Source: Ciona savignyi (Eukaryota; Chordata; Ascidiacea; Phlebobranchia; Cionidae). Taken from it: a stretch of DNA of 64,000 nt. The position numbers were made by a program, and so were the translations under genes. The stretch is from positions 333,078 through 397,077 of the forward strand of contig CH000225.1 in NCBI GenBank assembly GCA_000149265.1. The letters run 5' to 3'. The first letter of the stretch is position 1. The number at the start of each line of letters is the position of its first letter. Of this stretch, positions 46,200-64,000 are shown piece by piece. The notes under the pieces were generated by a model. That model saw nothing but the letters and a program-made list of their open reading frames with translations. It was not told where the DNA came from and did no database searches.

Positions 46200-47340
46200 T
46201 ATAATTGCGTTTTTTCGGGGTTATTTTTAGAAAATCATTTTCTAATGTTATTTTTAATAATTGTTTTATTTTAACGTTGTTATTTAATAATTGTTATTTA
46301 ATAATTGTTTTATTTAACGTAAATTGTCCCTTTCGGTTAAAAATATCGAAAAACTAAGAATGTCGATAATAAAATAGCTAAAATTCGAGAAAACAGTGGA
46401 CATGCTTATATTCTTGGGCATGGTGAGAAATTTCCTGGCGTGTTTTAACTTAAATCTGTAAAAGGTTTAACTCATTAGTTCATTTCGTTCTATGGTGAGT
46501 TAAGGCAGACATGGTCAATGGTTTGGGAGTGATTAAGTGTTGGGGTGTTTACCTAAAAATGGTTCATGATGTTAAGGTGTATCTAAATCTTTTTTTGTTG
46601 GCATAAAATTCACTATCGATTTGTAATGGTTTTATGTGTCTAGCTAATTTATATACGTGGTAATCGGCTGTTATATAATAATCGGTGCCGAACAAACGCA
46701 AAACGTGCGCCGTGCTTGTATTCTTTGATCTGTTGGGAATTTCTCTGATGTAATTTTCCCTGAATTTGCCACTGTATATTCAAACCATATTGGCCAACAC
46801 CACCAGGAGGTTTAACGCGATGGGGCATTTTCTTCATATTATATAAATCGTAAATATATATGACCGATCACAACTTTAGTGAAATTGAAAAAATGATAAT
46901 TTTCCCGAAAGGGCTAAGGATAGGTGTGGTGAATACGCATCTTTTTGTTCGTATTTATATTCTGTAGTTATTCATTTTAGTTTGGTATTTTCACCTCATT
47001 CAAACGCGTAATAATATTGTATTTCTGATTGGTTATGCATATATATTTTGTTTTGGGAAATTTCCGGCGTAAGCTGGATAATCGTAATTCTAGTTAAGTT
47101 TTTCTTATTCGTGTTGTATATCGTTTTTCGTAGAAAATCAAAGTAAATATTTCCTTTTCAAACCGGACAATTATATGATAGTGGGAATTCCTCTTGAGGT
47201 TTTTACCTAAAATTAAAGGTGGAAAATAGGATTATGCGAGTTAGGATTCCTAAAAGTTTTAAACTGATTGGACAACCCAACCCCTTCATGGCAATAATCT
47301 GACATGCCCGTCACGAGTGTAACGCAGAATAATGAGGTAA
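46200..47340 (+). repeat. dispersed repeat A, copy 2
   Basis: Shares ordered blocks with 51180-52250 and 23380-24080: TAAAAATATCGAAAAACTAAGAATGTCGAT, ACTCATTAGTTC, AAATTCACTATCGAT, ACGTGGTAAT, TTTCTGATTGGTTATGCATA, GACATGCCCGTCA. It is AT-rich and lacks a conserved open frame. Confidence 0.6.
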
Positions 47341-48211
47341 AATAAAAATAAGTTTCATACGGAATTAAAAGAAAATAATGCACTAGGCTATTGGGTTAAA
47401 CTTTTTATGGGGGTTTGCCAATATAGATTAGATATACGCAGTGTCAAACTTTGGGTAAATAACTTAGCGCGAGAGAAACTAACGTACGCCATGCCCGAGA
47501 ATATGAGCCGGACAACAGTTTTCTCGCATTTTAGGCAGTATTTAATGTAATGCATACATGGTGGTAAATTTAGTCGCAATCCAATAACATCCATTTCCCA
47601 TATCTATATCAAACACAAAATTCGTTTTTACGTCTAATTTGTAAAACAATGTTTAAATCGAGTAAGTATTTGAGGAATTTTAGCATTTTTTGGTTCTATT
47701 GTTATTGTTTAGTATATACCAACGTATATCTTATTTAGAAAACATGAACAGGTTTGTATTGGTAAGAACCCATCAGCTTCTGCGTGTAGAAACAAACGGT
47801 ATACGTTTTGTATAAGGTACGCTAAGAGGTATTAGGTAACCCGTTTTTCATGTGTAATTTATGATACTGATTGATATGTATACAGTATACATATATATTT
47901 GGAATAAGTTTACAATAAAGAAAAAACTTCAAGACAAACATCAGCAAGCTTCCGCTTTTTTGTACAACTTATGATATATAAGTATGACCGAAATAGTCTC
48001 CCAGTGATTGGATTGCACTGCCAAATCCTATCTTTATTGAAGAATCATCGGAGGAAAAAGGAAATAATGGTAGTTAACACGTGGTTGACACTCTCTAGTT
48101 AGATAACAAGATCAAGATGGTAGAAGCAGCTTGGCATAAAAGAGGTATATGACTACAGTACAGCCGATACCATAATCCGAATCTGGTTGGTTAATGACTT
48201 CCTTGTAGTCC
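47341..48211. other. intergenic, no gene recognised
   Basis: A minus-strand frame at 47388-47594 has no signature. GGTTGACACTCTCTAG (48074) also occurs at 34627. Nothing else notable. Confidence 0.45.
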
Positions 48212-48508
48212 GTCCCGGTTGGTCTAGCGGCCGAAGTGCGTCGCCTTTCAATCGAAAGGTTGCAGGTGCGAAACTGGTCGCTAGCTAGTCGGCTGTGTCC
48301 TTGGGCAAGGCACTTTACGGACATTGCCTGAACCCAGCGGATTAATGGGGTTCTACCAAATTGAAGGAACGTGTCTATCATATACAACACACTGCAATAG
48401 CTCCGGTAACCCTATGATGGGCGCGAGGTGATCTGACGATTGCCCGTGTGATAACCCCCTTGGTTTTCCCATTCACGGGGTAAAGATGAATATCCTATCC
48501 TATATCCA
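48212..48508 (+). repeat. tRNA-headed SINE, full length
   Basis: Head GTCCCGGTTGGTCTAGCGGC, B-box-like GGTTGCAGGTGCGAAACT, body ATTAATGGGGTTCTACCAAA, tail ATATCCTATCCTATATCC. Confidence 0.92.
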
Positions 48509-48633
48509 TCCTTTGAATGTTTTTTTCCTATTTAGAAAACCGATACTCTCTTTTTGCATGGCGCCCTCTGCAGTCAACCGACTACGTTGGCTATTGAATT
48601 GACAGTAGCTTTGTTCGACAGATTAGTCTAGTG

Positions 48634-48934
48634 CAGGGATGTCCAACATTTTATTGTAGTGGGCCGCATTGTCACTTGAAAATAATTCAATGGGCCGCAA
48701 AACCTATTAAATTTTAAGAAAAATTGGTACATAAAGAAACAATTAAAAACCATTAATGTATAATCCTGTATTTATGTTGCTTCCATACTTATAGCCTACT
48801 ATTACTGCGATCCTAAAAGCTGACTGATACATTTTAATTAAGCTAAGATTCAAATGTCAAAATACTACTTGCGAGTGAAAATGACTAGCGGTCCGCACAA
48901 AAATCTTAGGCGGGCCGCAGGTTGGACATCCCTG
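48634..48934. mobile_element. hAT-type MITE inserted in a SINE
   Basis: 301 bp with ends CAGGGATGTCCAACATTTT and CAGGGATGTCCAACCTGCGG. GGGCCGC motifs lie near both ends. Perfect 8-bp duplications GTCTAGTG (48626-48633, 48935-48942). The target is the A-box region of the SINE that continues to about 49220. Confidence 0.92.
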
Positions 48935-49220
48935 GTCTAGTGGATAACTGCGTCGCCTTTCAGCCGATGAGTTGAAGGTACAAACTGTTTGCTAGCTAGT
49001 AGGTTGTGTCCTTTGGCAAGGCACTTAACGGACATTGCCTGAACCCAGAGGATTAATGGGTTCTACTAAATTGAAGGAACGTGTGAATCATACGCAATAC
49101 ACTGCAATAGCTCAGGTAACAAAACGGTGGTCGCGAGGTGATCTGACTATTTCCCGTGTATTAACCCCCTTGGTTTTTTCATTCACCGGAATAAACATGA
49201 ATAATTGAATATCTTATCCT
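48935..49220 (+). repeat. SINE interrupted by a hAT MITE
   Basis: Body and tail of a SINE copy. Its first bases (GACAGATTAGTCTAGTG, 48617-48633) lie on the far side of the MITE. More diverged than neighbouring copies. Confidence 0.85.
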
Positions 49221-49789
49221 TTTCAACTATTCCGATGCAAAATAACACTGATACTCTCTTTTTAAATTGTACAGCGCCATCTGCACTCAACCGACCACGT
49301 TGTCATATTACAGATCGATGACGCTCTTAGTGATCCGGCTATTCGAGAGGGACGTGTTTGTACTCTACCATAAAATAAAAGCCTGTGTTTTAGATTTAGA
49401 TCACAAAGACGATAACCATTCTAAATAGTTTAAAAACAGAGCATTGGTTTCCAAAAAAACATTGTCGTCATTGAAAGGAGGCCGATATCGATCAGATTTT
49501 GGTATCGTTCTTACAAAAGCGAAAAGGTATCAATGCCACACAGACACAGCTTCTACAATTAATCATAGTTTTAAACCAAGCTTTTTAGTGACGGGACGTC
49601 GAGCCAAGCTCCTGGGTTGTTTCCCTGGAATCCATACAGAATGGAATGCGATTGTAATTTTTTTATTCTTACATCACCCATTTCAACGTAAGTTCGAGAA
49701 CACAAATAAAAACGCAACAAAATCTCATCTCCATAAAAAAGAACCGACAAACACTCTTTTCCACATAAAATTGATATTTGGTGAAGAAT
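49221..49789. other. intergenic, downstream of SRP19
   Basis: Contains GCGCCATCTGCACTCAACCGACCACGTTG at 49274, nearly repeated at 48560. A plus-strand open frame from 49444 runs antisense through SRP19 and looks like a shadow. Confidence 0.5.
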
Positions 49790-50227
49790 TTATCGTCGTT
49801 TCTTCTGCTTTTTTTTCTGACCGGAAGTCGACTTCGAACCTGAATGGGTTGACTGGGCGTTTCCGTCACCCCCGCCTTTTCCGGTACGTGCCTTTAGCTT
49901 TGGGATCATCTCCCCGATGTGGAGCAGCAAACTCTGCTTGTTCGGGAAGCGGGGGTCGACTGGGCTGCCGTCCTCATTTTTGATTTGGACCCTTACCCTC
50001 CCTCTGCACTGCACATCTCCCCGGTAGAGCTCACGAGGGTAAAGTTTGTTTTCAATTACAAGGTTTAAACCAGCTGCTGTGCAAACATCTTTGATCTCGT
50101 TGTGAGTTGGATTCTCACAGCCCTTTTCCTTTGGAACACGACGGCCTTCGCCTAAAGTTTTCTTGCTATTGAGATAAGCAGGGTAAATGCACAAAAATCG
50201 GTCGATGTTTGACAGACTTGCAGCCAT
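49790..50227 (-). CDS. SRP19: SRP19, signal recognition particle 19-kDa subunit
   Basis: 145 aa in one exon, essentially the usual length (144 in human). It binds the tips of helices 6 and 8 of SRP RNA and helps SRP54 join during particle assembly. Recognisable: FLCIYPAYLNSKKTLGEGRR near residue 12, then LVIENKLYPRELYRGDVQCRG-type core (residues about 57-77), RVRVQIKNEDG, and the lysine-rich tail (GQKKKQKKRR). The gene lies 240 bp downstream of RIOX2 on the same strand. Upstream of its ATG is TTCATTTATGTTTTTAG (acceptor near 50266), which looks like a trans-splice acceptor. Confidence 0.96.
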   Translation of the reverse strand: MAASLSNIDRFLCIYPAYLNSKKTLGEGRRVPKEKGCENPTHNEIKDVCTAAGLNLVIENKLYPRELYRGDVQCRGRVRVQIKNEDGSPVDPRFPNKQSLLLHIGEMIPKLKARTGKGGGDGNAQSTHSGSKSTSGQKKKQKKRR

Positions 50228-50468
50228 ATTATGTGATTATTTCAAGACTTATCCTAACAACCTAAAAACATAAATGAACATTAATGAAATGCACCACTAA
50301 ATTAAGTATAGATAATTATTTCAAAAAAGGCAGCAAAATTTAAACAAATTTGACTACAATAATGTATTGCAATAAAAATGATTTTTTCTGTGGTAAAAGC
50401 AGCATTTTTGAGTATAAGTCAATTTATTGACCTGAAAATTGTTAAAGATCCTAATTGGAAGATAAAAG

Positions 50469-57952
<7,484 letters not shown>

Positions 57953-58346
57953 TGCTTTCGATTCACAGAATGCTGGATATACCAAGTAAATCACAGACTC
58001 TGTATATGGTATCACAAAGTACTACAGACAGTGCTACACGCTGAACAACACTCGTTGTTACGTCACTTACGGCAGAAGCTGGCAGGTTGAATGGTATTAA
58101 AATATCCTGGTTTAATCAACCATAGACCAATGATTATAAAAATATAATCATTAAAATATGCATATACAAAAAAATATTATATTAAGTAGGTTTTTTTGTA
58201 TCCAAAAATACCGTGGCTTTGACATTTTCTATTTTATCTTCGTGACGCCATAAAAAATAGTAATACGATTTTTATGTTGTCGACAGATCGCAAAGTTGCA
58301 TTGTGGGTTCTTTTTTACCGAGCTGAGGTCTGAGCACGTTAGTAAT
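57953..58346. promoter_or_regulatory. shared divergent promoter region of RIOX2 and RPS18
   Basis: The 394 bp between the two start codons must hold both promoters. On the plus strand a pyrimidine run TTCTTTTTT at 58310-58318 could be the 5' terminal oligopyrimidine start of RPS18 mRNA. No TATA box with good spacing was seen. Confidence 0.55.
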
Positions 58347-58806
58347 ATGGCGTTGGTTATACCCGAGAAATTTCAACACATTTTGCGTATTCTGAATACG
58401 AATATCGATGGAAAGCGTCACATTGCTTTCGCGCTTACCGCCATCAAAGGAATTGGCCGTAGATTTAGCACGCTTGTGTGCAAAAAGGCCGATGTAGATC
58501 TTACGAAACGTGCGGGTGAGCTATCGGATGACGAAATCGACCGTATTATCACCATTATGCAGAACCCGCGCCAATATGAAGATCCCAGATTGGTTCCTGA
58601 ACAGACAGAAGGACACGCGCGATGGCAAGTTTACCCAGGTGCTGTCCAATCAGCTCGACAACAAACTTCGTGAAGACATCGAACGTTTGAAGAAGATCCG
58701 CGCTCACAGAGGTTTACGACATTACTGGGGCCTACGTGTTAGAGGACAACACACGAAAACCACCGGACGTCGTGGACGAACCGTTGGTGTGTCCAAGAAG
58801 AAGTAA
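58347..58806 (+). CDS. RPS18: ribosomal protein S18, with a one-base frameshift
   Basis: The frame from 58347 gives [19 protein letters not shown] and continues as uS13 to MQNPRQY, then goes out of frame. The rest ([11 protein letters not shown] ... [20 protein letters not shown] to VSKKK) is in the next frame. The span is 460 nt, exactly one more than the 459 needed for the 152-aa protein; the extra base is at about 58578 (TAT-G-AAG). S18 sits in the head of the 40S subunit and contacts the P-site tRNA. There is no intron. The TOP-like leader and an AATAAA at about 58843 argue for a live gene with an assembly error, but a retrocopy is possible. Confidence 0.9.
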
Positions 58807-59103
58807 ACTTAAAAAATTCTACACAATTGTGCAATTTGCAGAAAATAAACTGGAGAATTACATTGCTTTGTTGAATTGTTTTGCTAACTTGTGCAAGGTT
58901 AAAATGCCGAATAGCATATGCTTTGTATAAGGCTTGTGTAGTTAGGTGTGATCCTACCAATTAGTAACAGTGAAAAATGTCAACCTATGCTGCTAACTGT
59001 GATTGGAAAGTTTAAATGCTGCTGTTAAACAATTGTGTTTCAGATCAAATTTGCCTGTTAACATGGTTTAATACAAAATATCTTGCAACCATACCTAATA
59101 AAG
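58807..59103. other. intergenic between RPS18 and PDHA1
   Basis: Contains AATAAA at about 58843 for RPS18 and the promoter/leader of PDHA1. No further exon is visible. Confidence 0.5.
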
Positions 59104-61813
59104 ATGTCTCTAACTACGGCTGCAAAGTTTCTAAACAGGAATGTTTTACAAAAACAGGTTCGTCTTTGGTTAAATTCCAGTTTGTGTTTCTAAAATTAAG
59201 AAGAAAATGTTTAATGAAGTAATGATATATAACAATTTGAACCATTTTGCAGCATTTTTTTGCACGACTATATTCAAGTGAAGCAACGATTTCGATCAAA
59301 CCAATTGACACCCATTTACTTGTAAACACGCCAGCAAATGAGGTCCAACTGTCTAAAGATGATGCAATTTCATACTATAAGTCAGTTTGGTTGTCAGTAA
59401 TGAATGCTATTTTACTGTTTGAATTGTCCTTCCTTGATACATAGTTCAACCATACCCACATATCTTCTATTTGCAATATTTTTTGAATAGTGATAAAATA
59501 GTAATGGTGTTTTACAATCGTTGCTCTTATGCCACCCACATTTTTTTGTAAAAATTACATTTTTTTGTAAAAAAAATGTAATAGCTTTTTTAATAATTCA
59601 ATGTTATATATACAGGAGTATGCAAGTGATTCGTCAAATGGAACTAAAGGCGGATCAGCTGTATAAACAAAAAGTTGTTAGAGGTTTTTGCCATCTGTAC
59701 GATGGTCAGGTATTTAAAGAAGTTTATTGAACATTTTTCAGATTGAAACAGATCTAAACATGTTATTGCCTTGAACCAAATAGGTAAAAAATATTTTGTT
59801 TAATCAGAGTTAAAGTGTAATGTTGCTGAGGAAACAAGTGTAATGTTGCTGAGGATAAAATGCATACAGGAAACTAGGATTTGAAAAAGATCTGTGGCAT
59901 ATCCAGAAAACCTATTTAAGTGGTAAAGCTTTACAATTTAGAAAACGGTTAAACAAAAAAGTAATAAGAATTCCCTTCTTAATCATAATACTACAATTGT
60001 TATTGCAGTTAGTTAAGCTATATCTGGCTCAATTAAGATTGAGAGTTTTTGAAGCAACAAAATTGGAAAAACCACAATTCAAGTTGAAATCCCGCCATAT
60101 ACTACTATGTAGAATGAAATATAGTCCTAACGTCCGGTAATAGTTTCTCAGTGGCTTTTTTAGTGAACCAAATTATACACTCTCCCTTCTATTATTTGTG
60201 TGGGTTTACCAACAAAACTGTTTCTTTGAAAGTTTTGGAAAAAAACACCACTGGATAGTCCCTGTTTTATCCCTTTGAATGTTATAAAATGTTAACGGAT
60301 ACAGAAGGCAATGGTCAGGTTACTTGGAGCTATTGCAGTTTAAAAAAAGCTAGCGGTTTTGCTTTTATCCTGGTATTTTATAGGAAGCTTGCTGTGTTGG
60401 AATTGAGGCTTCATTAACACAAAAGGATGACGTTATCACTGCATACCGTGCTCATGGATGGGCTTATATTAGAGGTGTACCAGTCTCCAATATCCTTGCC
60501 GAACTATTTGGTATGTGCATGTGATTACTTACAGACAAGGATATAAAGCAGTGATTTAAAGGACGTAGAAGTGCTATGTGTATGCTTACTTACTAATGCA
60601 GACATGCATGACCCAATAAAAGATACTGCACGTTTTAAAAAAACTTTTGTAAATTTAGCGGAAGTCTGCATCAGAGCAAATCTCCCAGACTCCCAATATT
60701 GCACAATAGACGTTAATGTAGAAGAATCTTTCATTTTTGCTTAATGGGATTACTAGAATCATTTTTTTGCTAATATTTAGTGGCATACTGTACATACCTA
60801 TACACATCACGTTTAATTAAATTATTAGTGGAATGTGTATTACTTAAAAGTTACTGTAAGTTAAAAAAAATGTGTAAAAGTGTGTGTTACTTAAGTTGCT
60901 AATAACCTGTGAGATCATACTCTTGTTAGTGCACTTATACCTTCATTCTATTCTCAATATTTTCCAAGGTCGAAAACTTGGTTGCGCGAAAGGTAAGGGT
61001 GGGTCTATGCACATGTACAGCGACAACTTCTATGGAGGAAATGGTATCGTTGGGGCTCAGGTCCCATTAGGTGCTGGCATAGCGTTTGCGCACAAATACA
61101 GAAAAAGTGATACAGTAGCTGTTGCATGTTACGGAGATGGGGCAGCTAATCAGGTATGAATGTACCAATTGTTAATAAGTCCGATCGGTTAGTGTGGTGG
61201 TTTAGTGCGACGCCTTTCAACTGAAAGGTTTAAGGTTCGAAACTGATCGCTAGCTAGTCGGTTGTGTCCTTGGACAAGACACTTAACGAACATTGCCTGA
61301 ACCCAGTAAATTAATGGGTTCTACCAAATTGAAGGAACATGTATACATACACAACACACTGCAATAGCTGAGGTAACATGACTGTGGGCGCGAGCTGATC
61401 TGAAGATTGCACGTGTGTTAACCCCCTTGGTTTTCCCATTCACAGTAATAAACATGAATATCCTATTCTATCCTGTTAATTAATGTTTTAGTTATAAAAA
61501 AATTGTATCCTCTGTGTGTACAGTAGGCGCCGCTTAATATGTCCACCTTAGGACCAGATCATTTTGGTCATAATATCCGAAGGTGAATGTTTGGTCATTT
61601 GATACAGGAATTTTAAAAAGGCGAAGTTATAAGTGTGTGACGGGAAAAAATACTGTCTAAAGTCCTTTATTTAGATATTTATATAAGAGATATGGAGAAA
61701 GTGTTGGTCATATTCAACTAAGAATTTTTAATGGTGAAATTCAGGACTAAATTAGTCTTAATAAGCGGCTGGTCATATTATCCACGGTCATAATAAGCGG
61801 CACCCACTGTATT

Positions 61814-61844
<31 letters not shown>

Positions 61845-64000
61845 TTAGATTAGCTAGGTCTTAACCCTTTAAAAACAAGATGTACAAATTTGGCCTTACA
61901 GACATATGTCCTTTCAAAATGTAAAATCTCCGAGATTTCCAGGCCAAATGGCATAAGCTTGGTCTTATTAGAAAACTGTATGATAGATCTTTTAACTGTA
62001 TAATAGAAGTTGAACTTTTTGCCATAGCTATAACACGCGAGGTGCTAGAGCACTATAAAGCATAGACGGTCAAACCTTGCAAAAAGAATCTCGTTTCTAA
62101 AGGGTTAAGACGAACTTGTAAAGTAAAGTCATGAAGGTAGTGTGAAATCACCGGTTGTAAACACTTATTTTCAGTACAAAAGTTGCAAACACCAAATTTG
62201 TTAACAACAACGTGGATTTATTTAATTATTATGATTGATAAACAATTGGACATCATAAAAAACCCACATGAGGACAATTACATTGCACCTGCAACATTAA
62301 ATTAGGCTTGGTCTACATGCTCACACTGGAGCACCTTTCCTAATTGTGTTATCTTTGTTTATAACAAACAAATCCGGCTAGTATCCTAATATAAGTTTTA
62401 TTCAATGAAGTCTTGACCAAAAAATTACATACACACCCAAGTCTATGTTAAAGTACCTACCTACCTGCAGCACATGTTATCATTTTTTTCAATTTGTATT
62501 AGAATTTATGTTTATAGAGTGTTAAATATAGGGTGGTCAGGAGCACAATAAAACATTTAGTGTTGCAATTATATTGTATATAATTAAGCCCAAGTTTAAG
62601 CCTCAAATATTATATGCTGTTACTATGGTAAATCAATATTTCATTTTAAACTTACTGCAGGTAAATTTTTAACTTATAAAAATGATTCTTTGGTGTGCGT
62701 ATTAGATAGCTTTGCTATTGCATTGTCCATCCAATAAGCTGTTCTTAACCTTGATCAAGCATGAATCTTATATTAATACCATCACAGGGCCAGATATTTG
62801 AAGCTTATAACATGGCACAGCTGTGGAAACTGCCAGCTATTTTTGTCTGCGAGAATAACAGGTTGGATTAACTGCAATCCTTAACGTCAACTTGACCTAC
62901 AATCTTTCTGTTTTGTATTAGTTATTTTTGTGAATCAATTGGTCTGCTGAACAATCAATTCTTATTTATCTGTAGTTTTTTTAGGCAATTACACTAGATT
63001 GGTTACTATATACAGTGGAACTCCGTTTGAACACCAACTTTTTTATCAGGACCACTTCAGTGCGGTCCCAGATAATTTACTGTGGTAATGCAATGCATTC
63101 TGTTTCAATAACGCGACCACCTCGGTTTCCAGACCAGGACCACCATATATTTGGTCCAAAACTTCAAATTTAACTCCGCTTTAGTGACCACAAGTGCTAA
63201 ATAATTTGCCTTTGTCACCAAAATAATGAGGTTAAATTTCTTTTATGGTCAAAACAATGAGATTAAAGGAGCCCGTACACAAACACAAGGAAAATTGTGG
63301 CAAACAAAATTGAATCTAACCAGATTATCCTGATGTGCACAATTAACCAACTCTTGTCTATTGTGCCTTAGATATGGAATGGGCACTTCTGTTGAAAGAT
63401 CTTCAGCAAGTACCAACTATTTTACAAGGGCTGGTTATATTCCTGGGCTGAGAGTGGATGGCATGGATGTGCTCGCTGTACGAGAAGCTACTAGGTTCGC
63501 AAAAGAACATGCTGTTAATGAGGTAGAGGCAGACAATGATATACTGGTGAAGTTATAACTAGCAATGAGAGTTGCTAACTTATGAGGTGCATTTAAAGTA
63601 CTACATGTTTATTTTGTTGCAGGAGCTATTTTTAGTTGCTTTTTAATGTTTAAACAATAAATTTAATACTACTTTCAAGGACTTAAAAACCTCAAGTATA
63701 ATAAGAAGTTAGATCTGTCTTGTTTATTTGAATTCTGCAAATTTTAAGTAATTTTAATTTAATTAACAACAAAATTTTCCAGGGTCCAATAGTAATGGAG
63801 CTAGTCACTTACAGATACCATGGACATAGTATGAGCGATCCAGGCACAAGGTAACTTTGTATGAATATTGCACAATACAGAACCTCCCATATCATTGAGT
63901 GTTGTTACTTGCAGCTACCGCACAAGAGACGAAGTAAAAGACGTTCGCAAAAATTTTGATCCGATTTCGAGTTTTAGAGAAAAGATCATCGAAATAGGAT
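59104..64000 (+). CDS. PDHA1: pyruvate dehydrogenase E1 alpha subunit, 5' nine exons
   Basis: Phased exons: 59104-59157, 59253-59380, 59616-59709, 60384-60510, 60969-61153, 62788-62861, 63372-63522, 63783-63850, 63915-64000 (cut by the window). The N-terminus ([18 protein letters not shown]...ARLYSS) is a mitochondrial targeting sequence. The subunit binds thiamine pyrophosphate and decarboxylates pyruvate in the matrix. Seen: [48 protein letters not shown], the TPP motif GDGAAN... CENN (exons 5-6), [11 protein letters not shown] and [11 protein letters not shown]. The regulatory loop [20 protein letters not shown] keeps the serines phosphorylated by PDH kinase. About the last 90-100 residues are beyond the window. 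The exon 7 donor (GAG|GTAGAG) leaves the protein one residue shorter there than human. Confidence 0.96.
60258..60345 (-). repeat. degenerate SINE in a PDHA1 intron
   Basis: TTATCCCTTTGAATGTTATAAAATGTTAACG and GGCAATGGTCAGGTTACTTGGAGCTATTGCAG-type blocks match the SINE tail side. The rest is absent. Confidence 0.45.
61179..61474 (+). repeat. tRNA-headed SINE in a PDHA1 intron
   Basis: Full length. The B-box-like AGGTTCGAAACTG is closest to the tRNA consensus among the copies here. Tail TATCCTATTCTATCCTG. Confidence 0.9.
61521..61809. mobile_element. Tc1/mariner- or pogo-type MITE in a PDHA1 intron
   Basis: 289 bp with ends CAGTAGGCGCCGCTTAATATG and CAGTGGGTGCCGCTTATTATG, flanked by TA on both sides. 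GGTCATAATAT motifs repeat inside. Distinct from the 56956 family but of the same end style. Confidence 0.85.
61810..61850. repeat. AT microsatellite
   Basis: A (TA)n run directly following the MITE, in a PDHA1 intron. Confidence 0.8.
63013..63330 (+). mobile_element. pogo/Tigger-like MITE, right end missing
   Basis: Starts CAGTGGAACTCCGTTTGAAC after TA and follows the 56956-57469 element closely for about 300 bp. It stops before the right terminal repeat, about 40 bp short of the acceptor of PDHA1 exon 7. Confidence 0.8.

Noticed and set aside
49444-49983. 179-codon plus-strand open frame
   Set aside because: It runs antisense into SRP19, has no signature, and the SRP19 match on the minus strand is clear.

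Overview
The window is animal nuclear DNA, most likely from an ascidian of the genus Ciona. The evidence is compact split genes (introns mostly 0.1-2 kb with GT..AG borders that I could phase by hand), AT-rich sequence, and many copies of one tRNA-headed SINE with an (ATCCT)n-like tail. The genus is inferred from overall character, not from a database match. There is one 100-N assembly gap.

Layout. 1-5.7 kb: a Ty3/gypsy LTR retrotransposon with two LTRs that look identical, sitting in or just beyond an intron of a monoglyceride-lipase-like gene (minus). 6.0-7.6 kb: intronless PIGW (GPI-anchor inositol acyltransferase). 7.7-13.5 kb: gene-poor and rich in small transposons (hAT-type MITEs, SINEs, a foldback element with 9-bp target repeats). 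13.5-15.3 kb: an unrecognised minus-strand gene with minisatellites in an exon and an intron. 17.8-21.1 kb: a six-exon class A GPCR. 25.7-26.6 kb: a three-exon Ly6/three-finger, probably GPI-anchored, protein. 27.8-28.7 kb: an unrecognised two-exon gene. 29.7-32.7 kb: a matrix metalloproteinase with only about one hemopexin blade. 34.9-35.1 kb: an isolated signal-peptide exon. 35.3-43.7 kb: complete N-myristoyltransferase (13 exons, the last coding only VGLVLQ). 44.6-45.0 kb: DPH4/DNAJC24. 45-49.3 kb: SINEs, a hAT MITE inside a SINE, and an AT-rich dispersed repeat. 49.8-58.0 kb: SRP19 and the eight-exon JmjC ribosomal oxygenase RIOX2. 58.3-58.8 kb: RPS18, divergent from RIOX2, with a one-base frameshift. 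59.1 kb to the end: the first nine exons of mitochondrial PDHA1.

Gene relations. DPH4, NMT, the MMP region, RIOX2 and SRP19 all lie on the minus strand, some with short spacers carrying splice-acceptor-like sequence. This suits the trans-spliced operons known in Ciona, but it is only inferred here. The 49-59 kb block groups translation genes: SRP19, a ribosomal oxygenase and RPS18, with the eEF2-modification gene DPH4 nearby. PIGW (GPI anchors) and the Ly6 protein, and NMT and the MGSGCS exon, are enzyme/substrate-type pairs, but their co-location is probably chance.

Exon models for NMT, RIOX2, the GPCR, the MMP, Ly6 and the two-exon gene were phased by hand and each sums to a whole number of codons. 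No CRISPR, prokaryotic operon or clearly new multi-gene system was found.
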